Counted from the first letter of the stretch, positions 42,407 to 51,806 are shown. The stretch: 64,000 nucleotides of DNA from Caccoplasma sp905210875 (GCA_963931635.1 OZ007034.1:2108001-2172000); one strand, 5' to 3'. A program made the numbers and translations. The notes: a model not told the origin generated them from the sequence alone.

Positions 42407-44641
42407 ATGGAACTCCAGATTAATGGCAATAAAATATTTGCCCCTCTGAAAAATAAAGAATTGGTTCTAACGCCTGAAGAGAGAGTCCGCCAGGAGTACA
42501 TCTGCCGACTTGTAAATGTTTACGGGTACTCGCTTGAGCAGATGGCTCAGGAAGTTCAGGTGAGCAATTCTCACCGCGGCCAAGGTCAAGCTCGTGCAGA
42601 TATTGTTATATGGAAGTCCTCCTCCTCTAAAAAGGAGGAGGCGTCTGCGGCTATCGTTATAGAATGCAAAGCTGAGTACATCACAATTCAAGAAGAAGAT
42701 TATTATCAGGGATTTAATTATGCAGCTTGGGCTGGAGCGGATTTCTTCGTTACCACAAACCTGAAAGAAACGCGTATTTTCAAGGTTGTTAAAGGGAAAA
42801 TTCCCAAACGGCTTGAAGAAATTGTTGATATTCCTAAGGCCGAGGATCTGACCAATGCAAAAAAGATCAAGGAATTATTAAGTCAGACCAAAGCGTTTAC
42901 GCGTGATGAATTCAGTAGGCTGCTTTTTAAATGCCATAACATCATACGCAATAATGACAAGTTGTCTCCGGAAGCAGCTTTTGATGAAATCAGCAAGGTA
43001 CTCTTCATAAAAATCCGATACGAACGCGATAATACTGGAACTCAGATTTTCTCGAAGAAAGAATTTACGCAATTACGGGAAGCTTATGATAAGACCAAGT
43101 CAAAGCATAGTCTGCCATTTTATCAGCAATTATTTGAGCGAACAAAGGAGGATTATGCAAAAGATGATTTATTCGATACCAATGATACAATAAAGATTAA
43201 GGAGGCAAGTTTTGAGGCTATTGTCGAAGAACTTGAGGTATATAATCTCTCCCGCACGGCAGATGATGTGAAAGGTATTGCCTTCGAAAAATTCTTAGGG
43301 AAAACTTTTCGCGGAGAACTCGGCCAGTTCTTCACGCCCCGTAAAATAGTTGATTTTATGGTAGAACTACTTGATCCCGAAGAGGGTGAAACCATTTGTG
43401 ACCCCTGCTGTGGTAGTGGCGGCTTCCTAATCAAGGCATTCGAGTATGTACGTGAGAAAATTGAAAGTGACATACAAAAGGTTAAGGAGCGCATCAAGTC
43501 AGAACTTCTCGATGAACGCTATGAAACGCTGACTGAAAAACAGAAGTCAGTAATTGATGAACAGATCAATGCATACTTTGCTGCGCTCAACACGGAACTC
43601 GACACAGGAAACCTAAACAGCCGGTTGCAGAATCTGTCCAGTAACTGCATCTATGGTACGGACGCTAATCCTCGCATGGCGCGAACTGCAAAGATGAATA
43701 TGATTATGCACGGAGATGGACATGGAGGCGTTCATCACCACGACGGATTGTTAAATGTCAACGGAGTTTTTGAAAATCGGTTCGATGTGATTCTAACCAA
43801 TCCGCCTTTCGGTTCTCGCGTAGAAAAATCGCTGAAAATAACAGAAGCCGATGTGGAAACCGATGCACAGAAGATTGCCGCATATGAGAAGAAATATGGT
43901 AAAGAGGTATATCAACAGGCCTTGAGTCAGATCAATGACCACATCGGGGACTCTGTATTGGATTTATATGCGGTCGGGAAACTTAGCGGCCTGACTGAAG
44001 TGCTGTTTATCGAACGGTGCATCCGTTTGCTTAAACCGGGCGGACGTTTGGGAATTGTATTGCCGGAAGGAGTTCTCAATAATACCAATTTGCAAACTGT
44101 ACGCGAACTGTTCGAGGGAATGGCCAAAATAATCTTGATTACCTCTATTCCCCAAGATGTATTCATGGCCTCGGGGGCTACGGTAAAACCAAGCCTGTTG
44201 TTCTTCAAGAAGTTCACGGCAGAGGAACGGGCCCAGTTCGATGCGATTAACCAGGCGGCGACTGAAGAGGTAGAAGCCAAGTATCAATCACAACTCGATG
44301 AGATTGATTCATTCCTGGCAGAACGGGGAAATCCTGCCGAAGAAAAGAAAGTAAAGCGAGCTGAAAGACGCGCGTTAGAAACGAAGATTGCAGCCGAAAT
44401 ATGGGCGATTGTTAAAGAAAAATTTGACTATACCATTCCCATTGCCCAAGTTGAAAAAGCCGGCATTACGACAACCGGCGCCGAATGCGAGAATCAGTTA
44501 ATCGATTTGCTCAAAGAGTATACGCCTTATCGTAAGGAGCATCATATGTGGACCTCAAATGAGTTAAAATTCCATTACGAGATAGTCGATAATAAAGTCG
44601 TTCGGACCGATCAGGAAGGCAAAACGAAGGAGTTATGTTAA
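42407..44641 (+). CDS. Type I-like N6-adenine methylase with N-terminal HsdR_N-type nuclease domain
   Basis: The 744-residue protein combines an N-terminal PD-(D/E)XK-like region (about 20-150, RQEYICRLVNVYGY, ARADIVIW, AIVIECKAEY) similar to HsdR_N_2 with an HsdM core (about 170-660). The methylase motifs are DPCCGSGGFL (motif I) and ILTNPPFGSR (motif IV). Nuclease plus methylase in one chain with a separate S subunit is the layout of BcgI-like type IIB enzymes. It should methylate adenine and may also cut. The downstream hsdS overlaps by seven bases. Confidence 0.88.
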   Translation: MELQINGNKIFAPLKNKELVLTPEERVRQEYICRLVNVYGYSLEQMAQEVQVSNSHRGQGQARADIVIWKSSSSKKEEASAAIVIECKAEYITIQEEDYYQGFNYAAWAGADFFVTTNLKETRIFKVVKGKIPKRLEEIVDIPKAEDLTNAKKIKELLSQTKAFTRDEFSRLLFKCHNIIRNNDKLSPEAAFDEISKVLFIKIRYERDNTGTQIFSKKEFTQLREAYDKTKSKHSLPFYQQLFERTKEDYAKDDLFDTNDTIKIKEASFEAIVEELEVYNLSRTADDVKGIAFEKFLGKTFRGELGQFFTPRKIVDFMVELLDPEEGETICDPCCGSGGFLIKAFEYVREKIESDIQKVKERIKSELLDERYETLTEKQKSVIDEQINAYFAALNTELDTGNLNSRLQNLSSNCIYGTDANPRMARTAKMNMIMHGDGHGGVHHHDGLLNVNGVFENRFDVILTNPPFGSRVEKSLKITEADVETDAQKIAAYEKKYGKEVYQQALSQINDHIGDSVLDLYAVGKLSGLTEVLFIERCIRLLKPGGRLGIVLPEGVLNNTNLQTVRELFEGMAKIILITSIPQDVFMASGATVKPSLLFFKKFTAEERAQFDAINQAATEEVEAKYQSQLDEIDSFLAERGNPAEEKKVKRAERRALETKIAAEIWAIVKEKFDYTIPIAQVEKAGITTTGAECENQLIDLLKEYTPYRKEHHMWTSNELKFHYEIVDNKVVRTDQEGKTKELC

Positions 44642-46017
44642 AGAGTAAAAGCACATACAAGTATTTGGGTTTTGTAAAGTTCTCGCAGCTTTACAACTGG
44701 AGTGTGCAGTATCTGAATGACTCCAAAATCCGATTCACGACCAAATATCCGCTGGCTCAGATCAAAGAGTTCCTTACCCGTAACAAAACAGCAATCACAG
44801 TTCAAGATGAAACTACATACCAACGAGTAACGATTCGCATTCGCAATGGCGGTGTTATCCCGCGCGATGAAGTTAAAGGAACGGAGATCGGAACAAAGAA
44901 ACAATTTCTCGTTTCTGCTGGTCAATTTATTTTATCAAAAATTGACGCCAGAAACGGGGCGATGGGTATCATCCCTGAAAAACTTGATGGTGCTATTGTC
45001 ACTCAAGACTTTTTGGCTTATGACATAGATACGACCAAGATTAATCCTCAATATCTGGTTTTGGTCAGCACTACAAAACAGTTTATAGATTTTTGTCAAA
45101 GTTGCAGTAGCGGTACAACCAATCGTCAACGTGTCGATGAAGACAAGTTCCTAAATATTCAAATCCCCTTTCCTTCATTAGCCGAACAAAATAAATTGGT
45201 GGAGGAGTATAATAATATTATTAATGAGGGCCATCGGCGATATAGTGAAGGATTAATCAAAATAAGAGAGGCGCGAGCTTATTTATTGGAATGCATTGGA
45301 GTCTCAGAGCTCCATCCTAATGGAGCACGAGGTGAGATCTCGACTTTTGATTTAGTTCCATTCCATAAGATTCGAGAATGGGGTGTTGATAAAATATTAC
45401 ATTCGCGAGTTTATTTATCTTCAAAATATGAGACGGTCAGTCTTAATAGTGATGGCTCTCTTTATTTAGATATAAAGCGAGGAAAGAGTCCGAAATATGC
45501 AGAGGACTCCAATGTATTCATTTTAAATCAGAAGTGCGTTCGTTGGGGATCGATAGAAACACAATACGCAAAAACGGTTGATCCCTCATGGCTTGAATCT
45601 ATTGACGAAGAGAATCTCACACAAGAAGGAGATATTCTTATAAATTCCACGGGTGAAGGGACAATAGGTCGTGCTGCAGTAGTAGATAACGATAATACGG
45701 GATTACTGTATGACAGCCATGTTTTATTATTAAGACTGAATAAAAATTGTATTGAGCCCAAATATTTTGAACTTGTTTTTAATAGTAGATATGGACAAGA
45801 ACAGGTGGAAAATGTAAAATCGGCCAAAACGACAAAACAAACCGAATTAGGAGTTGAAAACTTAAAACGAATTCTCATTCCTATTCCACCTTTAAAAGTT
45901 CAACAGGATATAGTAAAACACGTGACTGCATTATATAAAGAGGCGTCGAATTTACAACAATTATCTCCTTATTATCAGCAAGCCATATCAAAGTTTGAAA
46001 CCCAAATATTTGAATAA
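44635..46017 (+). CDS. hsdS: Type I-like specificity subunit HsdS
   Basis: The 460-residue subunit has two target-recognition domains (about 25-185 and 245-415), each followed by a conserved helical spacer (PSLAEQNKLVEEYNNII and PPLKVQQDIVKHVTALY). It is full length, so a bipartite recognition sequence is expected. It would guide the methylase-nuclease to DNA. Three bases separate it from the next gene. Confidence 0.9.
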   Translation: MLKSKSTYKYLGFVKFSQLYNWSVQYLNDSKIRFTTKYPLAQIKEFLTRNKTAITVQDETTYQRVTIRIRNGGVIPRDEVKGTEIGTKKQFLVSAGQFILSKIDARNGAMGIIPEKLDGAIVTQDFLAYDIDTTKINPQYLVLVSTTKQFIDFCQSCSSGTTNRQRVDEDKFLNIQIPFPSLAEQNKLVEEYNNIINEGHRRYSEGLIKIREARAYLLECIGVSELHPNGARGEISTFDLVPFHKIREWGVDKILHSRVYLSSKYETVSLNSDGSLYLDIKRGKSPKYAEDSNVFILNQKCVRWGSIETQYAKTVDPSWLESIDEENLTQEGDILINSTGEGTIGRAAVVDNDNTGLLYDSHVLLLRLNKNCIEPKYFELVFNSRYGQEQVENVKSAKTTKQTELGVENLKRILIPIPPLKVQQDIVKHVTALYKEASNLQQLSPYYQQAISKFETQIFE

Positions 46018-46019
46018 AT

Positions 46020-46595
46020 ATGGAAGAAAACATTTCGTTAGAAACTTTGATACAAAAACATAAAGGTCGTATCCCTAAATTGAGGCGGTATGCTAATGGC
46101 TGTAGCTATCCAGATATGGACAATTATCATGTATGGCTGGCTACTACTAAACGATATATAGGATCTCATTATCCCCAAGACAAGGACGTTGCTGAATTTG
46201 AAAGAATAAGCAAAGAACATCTTTCGTCCAATCAGCAGAATAAATTATTAGGCATTTTAGAAGAATTTGCGAAAATACCCTCCATAATTCCTGAAAATTT
46301 GCAAGACAAAAAAGGGAATGGCGCAATTCAGGTTACAGCAAATATCAATAATTCCAATAGCCAAACGCAGAGCCAGCAACAATCGCTTGCAGTAGAATTG
46401 TTTCTTGAAGCTATTAAAGACGATCTAACTGGACGTCAAATCAAAGAACTGAAAGACGTGGTAGCCGAAGCGGGCAACGATCTACAGAAGGCTCGCCCGG
46501 GAATTATTGAAAAATTGAAATCATTCGGAGCGGATGTAGTCTCGAATATCGTTGCAAATCTATTAACCAACCCTGTAATTTATTGCGGACTGTAA
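46020..46595 (+). CDS. Uncharacterised defence-island protein
   Basis: The 191-residue protein has an N-terminal region (about 10-95) with Tyr/Trp-containing helices, an Asn/Gln/Ser-rich linker (NNSNSQTQSQQQS, about 110-125) and a helical C-terminus ending in a hydrophobic segment (VVSNIVANLLTNPVIYCGL) that could touch membrane or an oligomer. No family is recognised. It lies between hsdS and the OLD-like gene with gaps of three and ten bases, so it is probably part of the same system. Confidence 0.55.
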   Translation: MEENISLETLIQKHKGRIPKLRRYANGCSYPDMDNYHVWLATTKRYIGSHYPQDKDVAEFERISKEHLSSNQQNKLLGILEEFAKIPSIIPENLQDKKGNGAIQVTANINNSNSQTQSQQQSLAVELFLEAIKDDLTGRQIKELKDVVAEAGNDLQKARPGIIEKLKSFGADVVSNIVANLLTNPVIYCGL

Positions 46596-46604
46596 TTAAA
46601 AAAT

Positions 46605-48509
46605 ATGATAACTCCAGAAGAAGAAATGCTTAAGAAGCAAGAAGAAAAAGAAGAAAAAGAAGAAGATGTGCTCGCAAACATATTAAACAATATGTTAAAA
46701 GAAAAGCAAGAGTTTATGCATGTTTCTCGCATAAAGCAACAGAAAAATCCTAAAATTGTACATGCTATACCATACAAACCGACATATCCCAAATCTCATA
46801 CTGTGGAGCATGGGAAAAATCCATATGTCGGACAATATTTCAAGCTCCAAGAGTTCAAGATTAAAACTCGTTATAAAAATCTTGAAGACTTTTATGTGGA
46901 TTTTCGAAATATGTCTTCATATTGTGTTTTTATTGGATTGAATGGCTCTGGGAAAAGTAACGTAATTGAGGCATTAAGTGCGGTATTTTATAGCTTATAT
47001 AGATTGTCGACCTTGCGCAGTCCCAAAAAAAGTGATCAATGTCCATTTGAATATGCAATATCATATATACTCAACGAAAAGTTAATAGAGATTGAGGACG
47101 GCAAAGCAAAAGATGGCGCAAAGATTACTCCTGATATTTTACCTCGAAATGTAATTGTTAATTATAGTGGAGAAGAGGAACGGTTATGGCGACAATATTA
47201 TGAACCTCTTTATTTGAAATTTTGTCGGAACCTTACTGATGAAGCTCAACGGTTTGAAGCTCCGAAGATGTTATATATTGATCGGCATTGTTGGGGAATT
47301 GCTCTGTTGACTTTATTATGTGCAGAGGCAGATGGCGTCAAGTCTTTCTTAAAATCTTTGTTTGATACGGTGCAAAGTATAACTTTTGAATACAATGCAA
47401 GTGCATTCCATCATTGGGAACAGAATTTTACAAAGATTTTTGTAGACGAATTAAGGAAGAAGGAATTATATACTCTTGATGAATTCAAAGATTTTGTTCA
47501 AAGAGTAGAGTTTATTGATAGTGAAAGAACATTGTTTTTATTGTTGTATCAAGCAATCAAACAAGATAATGATCAACTCATCTCAGATATTCATATCACA
47601 TTTGCAAACGGCTCTGATATTGAGGGATTAAGTGAAGGAGAGAAAAAATTAATAACAGTTTTCTGCATACTTCATTCTTTGGCTTCGGAGACGAGCCTAG
47701 TTATGTTTGATGAGCCTGATTCACACATTCATATCTCAAGAAAAGAAGAAATAAAGGATATAATTAATACAGAAAACCGCTATAGTATAGTTACAACCCA
47801 TTCTCCTGTATTTGTGAATTACCTTTGTGATGAAAATATCAGGTTTTTGAAAGATGGCAAGATAGAAGATTTGGAGAGATGCAAAAAGTTATCGCTTTTA
47901 TCTGGCGGTAGCATTTCCATCTTTGAAGGGTCCTTGATATTAGGAGCCAAGAAAATCCTTGTTACCGAAGGTCCATATGATAAAAAATACCTCGAAAAAG
48001 CCATTTCAATTTTCGCAGCGCGAGACCCCAAATATAAAAAGCTGAAGCAGGTTACTATTATTCCAGCAGGGAGCGCCGGAAATGCAAAAGCAATGTATGA
48101 TGACGTGTTGTCTAAACAAGTTGATGCATTGGAGTTAATAGTCTTTTTATTTGATTATGACAAAGGAGGATTAGACGGGTGGAAAAGTATTGCTGAATTA
48201 AAATCAGGTAAGATAATTCCTATCTTTTACCAAGACGATTATACAAAAGAATACATTACTGAAAGAAAAGATATTGGAGCTAATGATTCGTATATGGTTG
48301 AAGATTTATTTTCGCCAGAATCATATAAAGAAAAAGTCGAATATATTCATAAAAAAAATACACATAAAGAGTTCCGATGCAATGACCAAGGTAAAACGAC
48401 TGAAGCAATAAAAAAGCATATTGAGAACCATTACTCTTATTTTAAAGATGAATGGTTTGAAGGCTTCAAACCTGTATTGGATCAATTAATCAGTATTTTT
48501 CAATTATAG
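46605..48509 (+). CDS. OLD-family AAA ATPase/TOPRIM nuclease
   Basis: This 634-residue protein has a charged N-terminal coil, an ABC-type ATPase (Walker A IGLNGSGKSNVIEA near residue 106; signature LSEGEKKLI; Walker B LVMFDEPDSH; H-loop TTHSPV) and a C-terminal TOPRIM domain (VTEGPYDKKYL, FLFDYDKGG). The order matches OLD/GajA nucleases, which nick DNA when nucleotide levels drop or ends are present. No GajB-like helicase follows, so this is not a standard Gabija pair. Confidence 0.85.
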   Translation: MITPEEEMLKKQEEKEEKEEDVLANILNNMLKEKQEFMHVSRIKQQKNPKIVHAIPYKPTYPKSHTVEHGKNPYVGQYFKLQEFKIKTRYKNLEDFYVDFRNMSSYCVFIGLNGSGKSNVIEALSAVFYSLYRLSTLRSPKKSDQCPFEYAISYILNEKLIEIEDGKAKDGAKITPDILPRNVIVNYSGEEERLWRQYYEPLYLKFCRNLTDEAQRFEAPKMLYIDRHCWGIALLTLLCAEADGVKSFLKSLFDTVQSITFEYNASAFHHWEQNFTKIFVDELRKKELYTLDEFKDFVQRVEFIDSERTLFLLLYQAIKQDNDQLISDIHITFANGSDIEGLSEGEKKLITVFCILHSLASETSLVMFDEPDSHIHISRKEEIKDIINTENRYSIVTTHSPVFVNYLCDENIRFLKDGKIEDLERCKKLSLLSGGSISIFEGSLILGAKKILVTEGPYDKKYLEKAISIFAARDPKYKKLKQVTIIPAGSAGNAKAMYDDVLSKQVDALELIVFLFDYDKGGLDGWKSIAELKSGKIIPIFYQDDYTKEYITERKDIGANDSYMVEDLFSPESYKEKVEYIHKKNTHKEFRCNDQGKTTEAIKKHIENHYSYFKDEWFEGFKPVLDQLISIFQL

Positions 48510-48511
48510 TC

Positions 48512-49339
48512 ATGGGCAAGACTGTTACTACATATTTGATTGACGGCGATCCGAAGGGTACGCAGTACTCCTTCATCAGCAACAAGATTTGCCAGATGTT
48601 TGTGATTCCGCGCTCGAATCTGGCCTATCTGAATGAGCAGGAGAAACTGCATAAGCCGGCGTTCTATATTTTGATTGGAGAAGATGAGGCGACGAAACCG
48701 CAAGCTTATATCGGAGAGACCGAAAACTTTAAGGAGCGGGTAAAAGACCACGATAGCAAAAAGGAATTCTGGCAAAAAGCATTGGTCTTTGTCTCGAAAG
48801 ACGAAGATATGACCAAAGCCGATGTGCAATATCTGGAATATCGTGCAATCGCCGAAGCCAAGTTGTCGAACTCGTTTGTATTGAACGAAAACAAACAGAT
48901 TCCTAAAGCTCCCAACCTTCCCGAACATCAACGTGACGCAATGGATGAGTTTTTTGAAGATATCAAGTTCCTGGCGTCATTTATCGGCTGTGGTATCTTC
49001 GAGATATCCCAGCCAAAGGAAGAGCATTTGTTTTACACGAAAGGGCGCGGATGTAACGCAAGGGGCTATTACCATTCGTCGGGATTTACTGTCTTGAATG
49101 GAAGTCTTGTGGCAAGCGACAGTGTCCCGTCTTTCCATTGGACGGAAAAGAGGGAGAAGATGATGAAAGAATATGGGACATTGGACAACAAACATTATGC
49201 CTTGACCTCCGACATCACTTTCTCTAGTCCCAGTACGGCAGCGATGTTTTGCCTGGGAAGGCCCTCCAATGGCTGGAGTGAATGGAAGGATAAAGATGGA
49301 AATACGTTAGACTCGGTTTATAGGAAGCAATTGGAATAA
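48512..49339 (+). CDS. GIY-YIG endonuclease with DUF4357 domain
   Basis: The 275-residue protein has a GIY-YIG-type core (PAFYILIGED, AYIGETENFKERVKDH, about 50-130) and a C-terminal DUF4357 domain (about 190-270, SGFTVLNGS, SPSTAAMFCLGRPSNGW, EWKD). Such proteins are often found with type I restriction loci. The start lies two bases after the OLD-like stop. It may provide single-strand nicks or act on modified DNA. Confidence 0.82.
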   Translation: MGKTVTTYLIDGDPKGTQYSFISNKICQMFVIPRSNLAYLNEQEKLHKPAFYILIGEDEATKPQAYIGETENFKERVKDHDSKKEFWQKALVFVSKDEDMTKADVQYLEYRAIAEAKLSNSFVLNENKQIPKAPNLPEHQRDAMDEFFEDIKFLASFIGCGIFEISQPKEEHLFYTKGRGCNARGYYHSSGFTVLNGSLVASDSVPSFHWTEKREKMMKEYGTLDNKHYALTSDITFSSPSTAAMFCLGRPSNGWSEWKDKDGNTLDSVYRKQLE

Positions 49340-49343
49340 GTAA

Positions 49344-50630
49344 ATGAATGCAATAAACAGAATTATCCTTGTGGGGAATGGGTTTGATTTAGCCCATGGA
49401 TTGGCTACACGGTATGCTGATTTTATCAATTGGTATTGGGACAAATATTTTCATCATTTAAGAATGTGTCATAATAGGACTTATTCAGACCATTTATGCA
49501 CATTTATATTAAACGATAATCAAAATACTTGGTTCGCATTTTTATGGAGTATACTCAATCCCATAAACCTTCCATCCGGTCGAGAGTTTTATGAATATGT
49601 AAAGAGTGATGAAAAACAATTCTCGATTCATTATTCTACTTTTATGAAAAGAATTTGTCAATCTGTAGAATTAAAAGGTTGGGTTGACATTGAGAATGAA
49701 TATTACGCTGCATTAAATGATGAGTATTTTGAAACTCCTGAGAAAATTAATGAAGAGTTTGAATTTATTAAATCTAATTTGATAGAATATTTAAGTCTTA
49801 TTCAAGCAGCGAAAATTACTGAGTCAATAGTTCAGCATAAACTACAAGATAAAATTTTAGCTCCAATAAAGATAAGTGAGGTTGCAATCAGCGCGCGTCA
49901 CCAATTAATAGATTTCATACAAGCGAGATCGACTTTAGATGAGCAACATTTAATAAATGAATCTGCTCTTTCAATACATGACGTCCTTAATCCTGGTATT
50001 GATAATAGCCGTACAATAGAATTCATAAAAGGCTGTATAAATAAAATGGAAGAATATGGGACTGCAAGTACCACTCTTATTGAAAATGCTATAGACAATG
50101 ATATTGTACCGGATGAAATGCTATATCCCAATAGGTTGATGTTACTCAATTTCAATTATACAAGTACAGCAGATTTATATATTCCCCAGAGTTACGATTA
50201 TGGAAACAGATTTATAATTAATCATATTCATGGAGATTTAAAAGACCCAACTAGTATTGTTTTTGGCTATGGAGACGAACTCGACGACAGATATAGTAAT
50301 CTTGTAAAGCTAAATAACAACGATTTTTTGCAAAATGTCAAATCCATAAAATATCTAGAAGCAGATAACTATCGTAAAATGTTGGCTTTTATTGATTCTG
50401 CTCCATATCAGATATATATTATGGGACACTCTTGTGGTAATTCAGACCGTACCTTATTAAATACATTGTTTGAACATAAAAACTGCATATCTATAAAGCC
50501 ATTCTACTACCAGAAAGAAGATGGTTCGGACAATTATCTTGAAATTGTTCAGAACATTAGTAGAAGTTTTACAGATATGAAACTGATGAGGGATAGAGTC
50601 GTTAATAAGACTTATTGTGAGCCTCTATAA
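49344..50630 (+). CDS. abiH: AbiH-family abortive infection protein
   Basis: The 428-residue protein starts with the AbiH signature ILVGNGFDLAHGLATRYADF and continues with the long helical AbiH body (LMLLNFNYTSTADLYI, INHIHGDL, MGHSCGNSDRTLL). AbiH proteins give phage resistance by an unknown mechanism, possibly through a nucleotide-binding fold. It is the last gene of the rightward defence operon and a terminator lies about 80 bases beyond it. Confidence 0.88.
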   Translation: MNAINRIILVGNGFDLAHGLATRYADFINWYWDKYFHHLRMCHNRTYSDHLCTFILNDNQNTWFAFLWSILNPINLPSGREFYEYVKSDEKQFSIHYSTFMKRICQSVELKGWVDIENEYYAALNDEYFETPEKINEEFEFIKSNLIEYLSLIQAAKITESIVQHKLQDKILAPIKISEVAISARHQLIDFIQARSTLDEQHLINESALSIHDVLNPGIDNSRTIEFIKGCINKMEEYGTASTTLIENAIDNDIVPDEMLYPNRLMLLNFNYTSTADLYIPQSYDYGNRFIINHIHGDLKDPTSIVFGYGDELDDRYSNLVKLNNNDFLQNVKSIKYLEADNYRKMLAFIDSAPYQIYIMGHSCGNSDRTLLNTLFEHKNCISIKPFYYQKEDGSDNYLEIVQNISRSFTDMKLMRDRVVNKTYCEPL

Positions 50631-50708
50631 AAACAAAGAACTTTACTTCACTTTAAAAATTTAAGTTTTGCGAGCTTACTTATTGTATTTATGTTTTGCT
50701 TCAGAAAC

Positions 50709-50750
50709 TTTTCGGGAGAACCACCTGTTTTTAGATAGTTCTCCCGAAAA
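50709..50750. terminator. Bidirectional terminator between abiH and the lipoprotein gene
   Basis: TTTTCGGGAGAAC (50709-50721) and GTTCTCCCGAAAA (50738-50750) form a perfect 13-bp stem around a 16-nt loop, with A/T runs on both sides and convergent genes on either side. Confidence 0.85.
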
Positions 50751-50769
50751 ATTTTAATAGCAGTAGTTT

Positions 50770-51570
50770 TTATCTGTAAATATCGTCATTGAATCTTTGT
50801 AGATTAGAGTTGCCGAATGAGGCTTTTTTGTTTGACGTTCTGTCATTAGCACTTTTGGAGGGAAGGTTCAAGTCTGTTTCGTTATATGTTATGTAGAATT
50901 TATTTTTTGCCGACATTTTATTTACCAGCACTCGTGTTTTAGTGCCATCGCAATTCTCTACTTTTGTATATTCTGTGGCATCATAGTAGGATATATTTTG
51001 GAAACGACTTACATAAAAGATGTTTGTTACGGGAATAATCATATCCCCAACCTTAAATGTAAGTCTGTTTTCGATAATCCTTGGAGAAGAATTTTGGGAA
51101 TATTCTCGTATAGCCGATTCATCTTTCTTGGGGTCTCTTATAAATCCGCATTCTCTGAACACTGATGTCGCGACGTTAAATTCTTCGAAAGCTTTTGATG
51201 AATGGGCCGGAATACAAACAAGTGGCTTTTCTGTGTATTCTATCATGCTATTGGCCGCTGGATAATTGGTATATATATAAGTTCTTGCTTGATAATAGTC
51301 ATAGGCGTATCCGTTATTAACGAAATATGATTCGGCAAGATTCAGATATATGTCGTTACAGGAATTGTTCTTAACAATAAAATTAAATTTCCCGTTTTCT
51401 GACCAAAAATCGTATTCAACGGTTATCAGTGTGTCTTCATAGATAAAAGCTCCATTACTCTGTAAATCGACGTTTTCGGAGGATAATGTTGCGATTTGCA
51501 TAAACATCACGGGAGAACATGCCGTTATGGATAACGCGGTAATGAGAAGCAGTAAAAAATATTTTTTCAT
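50770..51570 (-). CDS. Leftward lipoprotein moron, possible superinfection exclusion
   Basis: The 266-residue protein has a lipoprotein signal peptide with lipobox ITAC at residues 15-18, then a beta-rich region (about 30-200) and an Asn/Ser/Lys-rich tail. It is transcribed against the surrounding late genes from its own promoter, as expected for a gene expressed in the lysogen. A surface or periplasmic role such as blocking phage adsorption or injection is a reasonable inference. No family is recognised. Confidence 0.7.
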   Translation of the reverse strand: MKKYFLLLLITALSITACSPVMFMQIATLSSENVDLQSNGAFIYEDTLITVEYDFWSENGKFNFIVKNNSCNDIYLNLAESYFVNNGYAYDYYQARTYIYTNYPAANSMIEYTEKPLVCIPAHSSKAFEEFNVATSVFRECGFIRDPKKDESAIREYSQNSSPRIIENRLTFKVGDMIIPVTNIFYVSRFQNISYYDATEYTKVENCDGTKTRVLVNKMSAKNKFYITYNETDLNLPSKSANDRTSNKKASFGNSNLQRFNDDIYR

Positions 51571-51595
51571 GATGATAAAATTTTAAGTGTATAGA

Positions 51596-51603
51596 CAAAA
51601 ATA
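51596..51603 (-). promoter_or_regulatory. -7 box (TATTTTTG, minus strand) of the lipoprotein gene
   Basis: On the minus strand this is an exact TAnnTTTG match 25 bases upstream of the lipoprotein start. No clear -33 TTG was seen at the standard spacing. Confidence 0.45.
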
Positions 51604-51806
51604 TGGAAAATTCACGAAGAAACTCTGATACATATTAAATATATCAACTTTGAATTTCGATTTTTTGCCGTATGTTTATTTAATGTGCAATAAAACAAAT
51701 AGTTGGCTGCTATAATGTTCGCGGGTTTTTCTTGAGGATTTAGGCATGTTGGCTCATACAGGAGGTGATTCGGCTATTTTTGCTTTCGACAAAATGTCCA
51801 GTGAAA

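Larger units (their letters stand above)
42021..51600. other. Defence and lysogenic-conversion cargo inserted in the tail module
   Basis: Genes 42407-50630 are restriction/abortive-infection genes, and 50770-51570 is a leftward lipoprotein gene. Tail genes lie on both sides (tape measure to 40.7 kb, distal tail from 51.8 kb). Base composition changes from gene to gene, suggesting stepwise assembly. Confidence 0.75.

Noticed and set aside
42407..50630. Standard type I restriction system
   Set aside because: No HsdR-sized motor with helicase motifs is encoded anywhere in the window, so a classic type I label is not justified.
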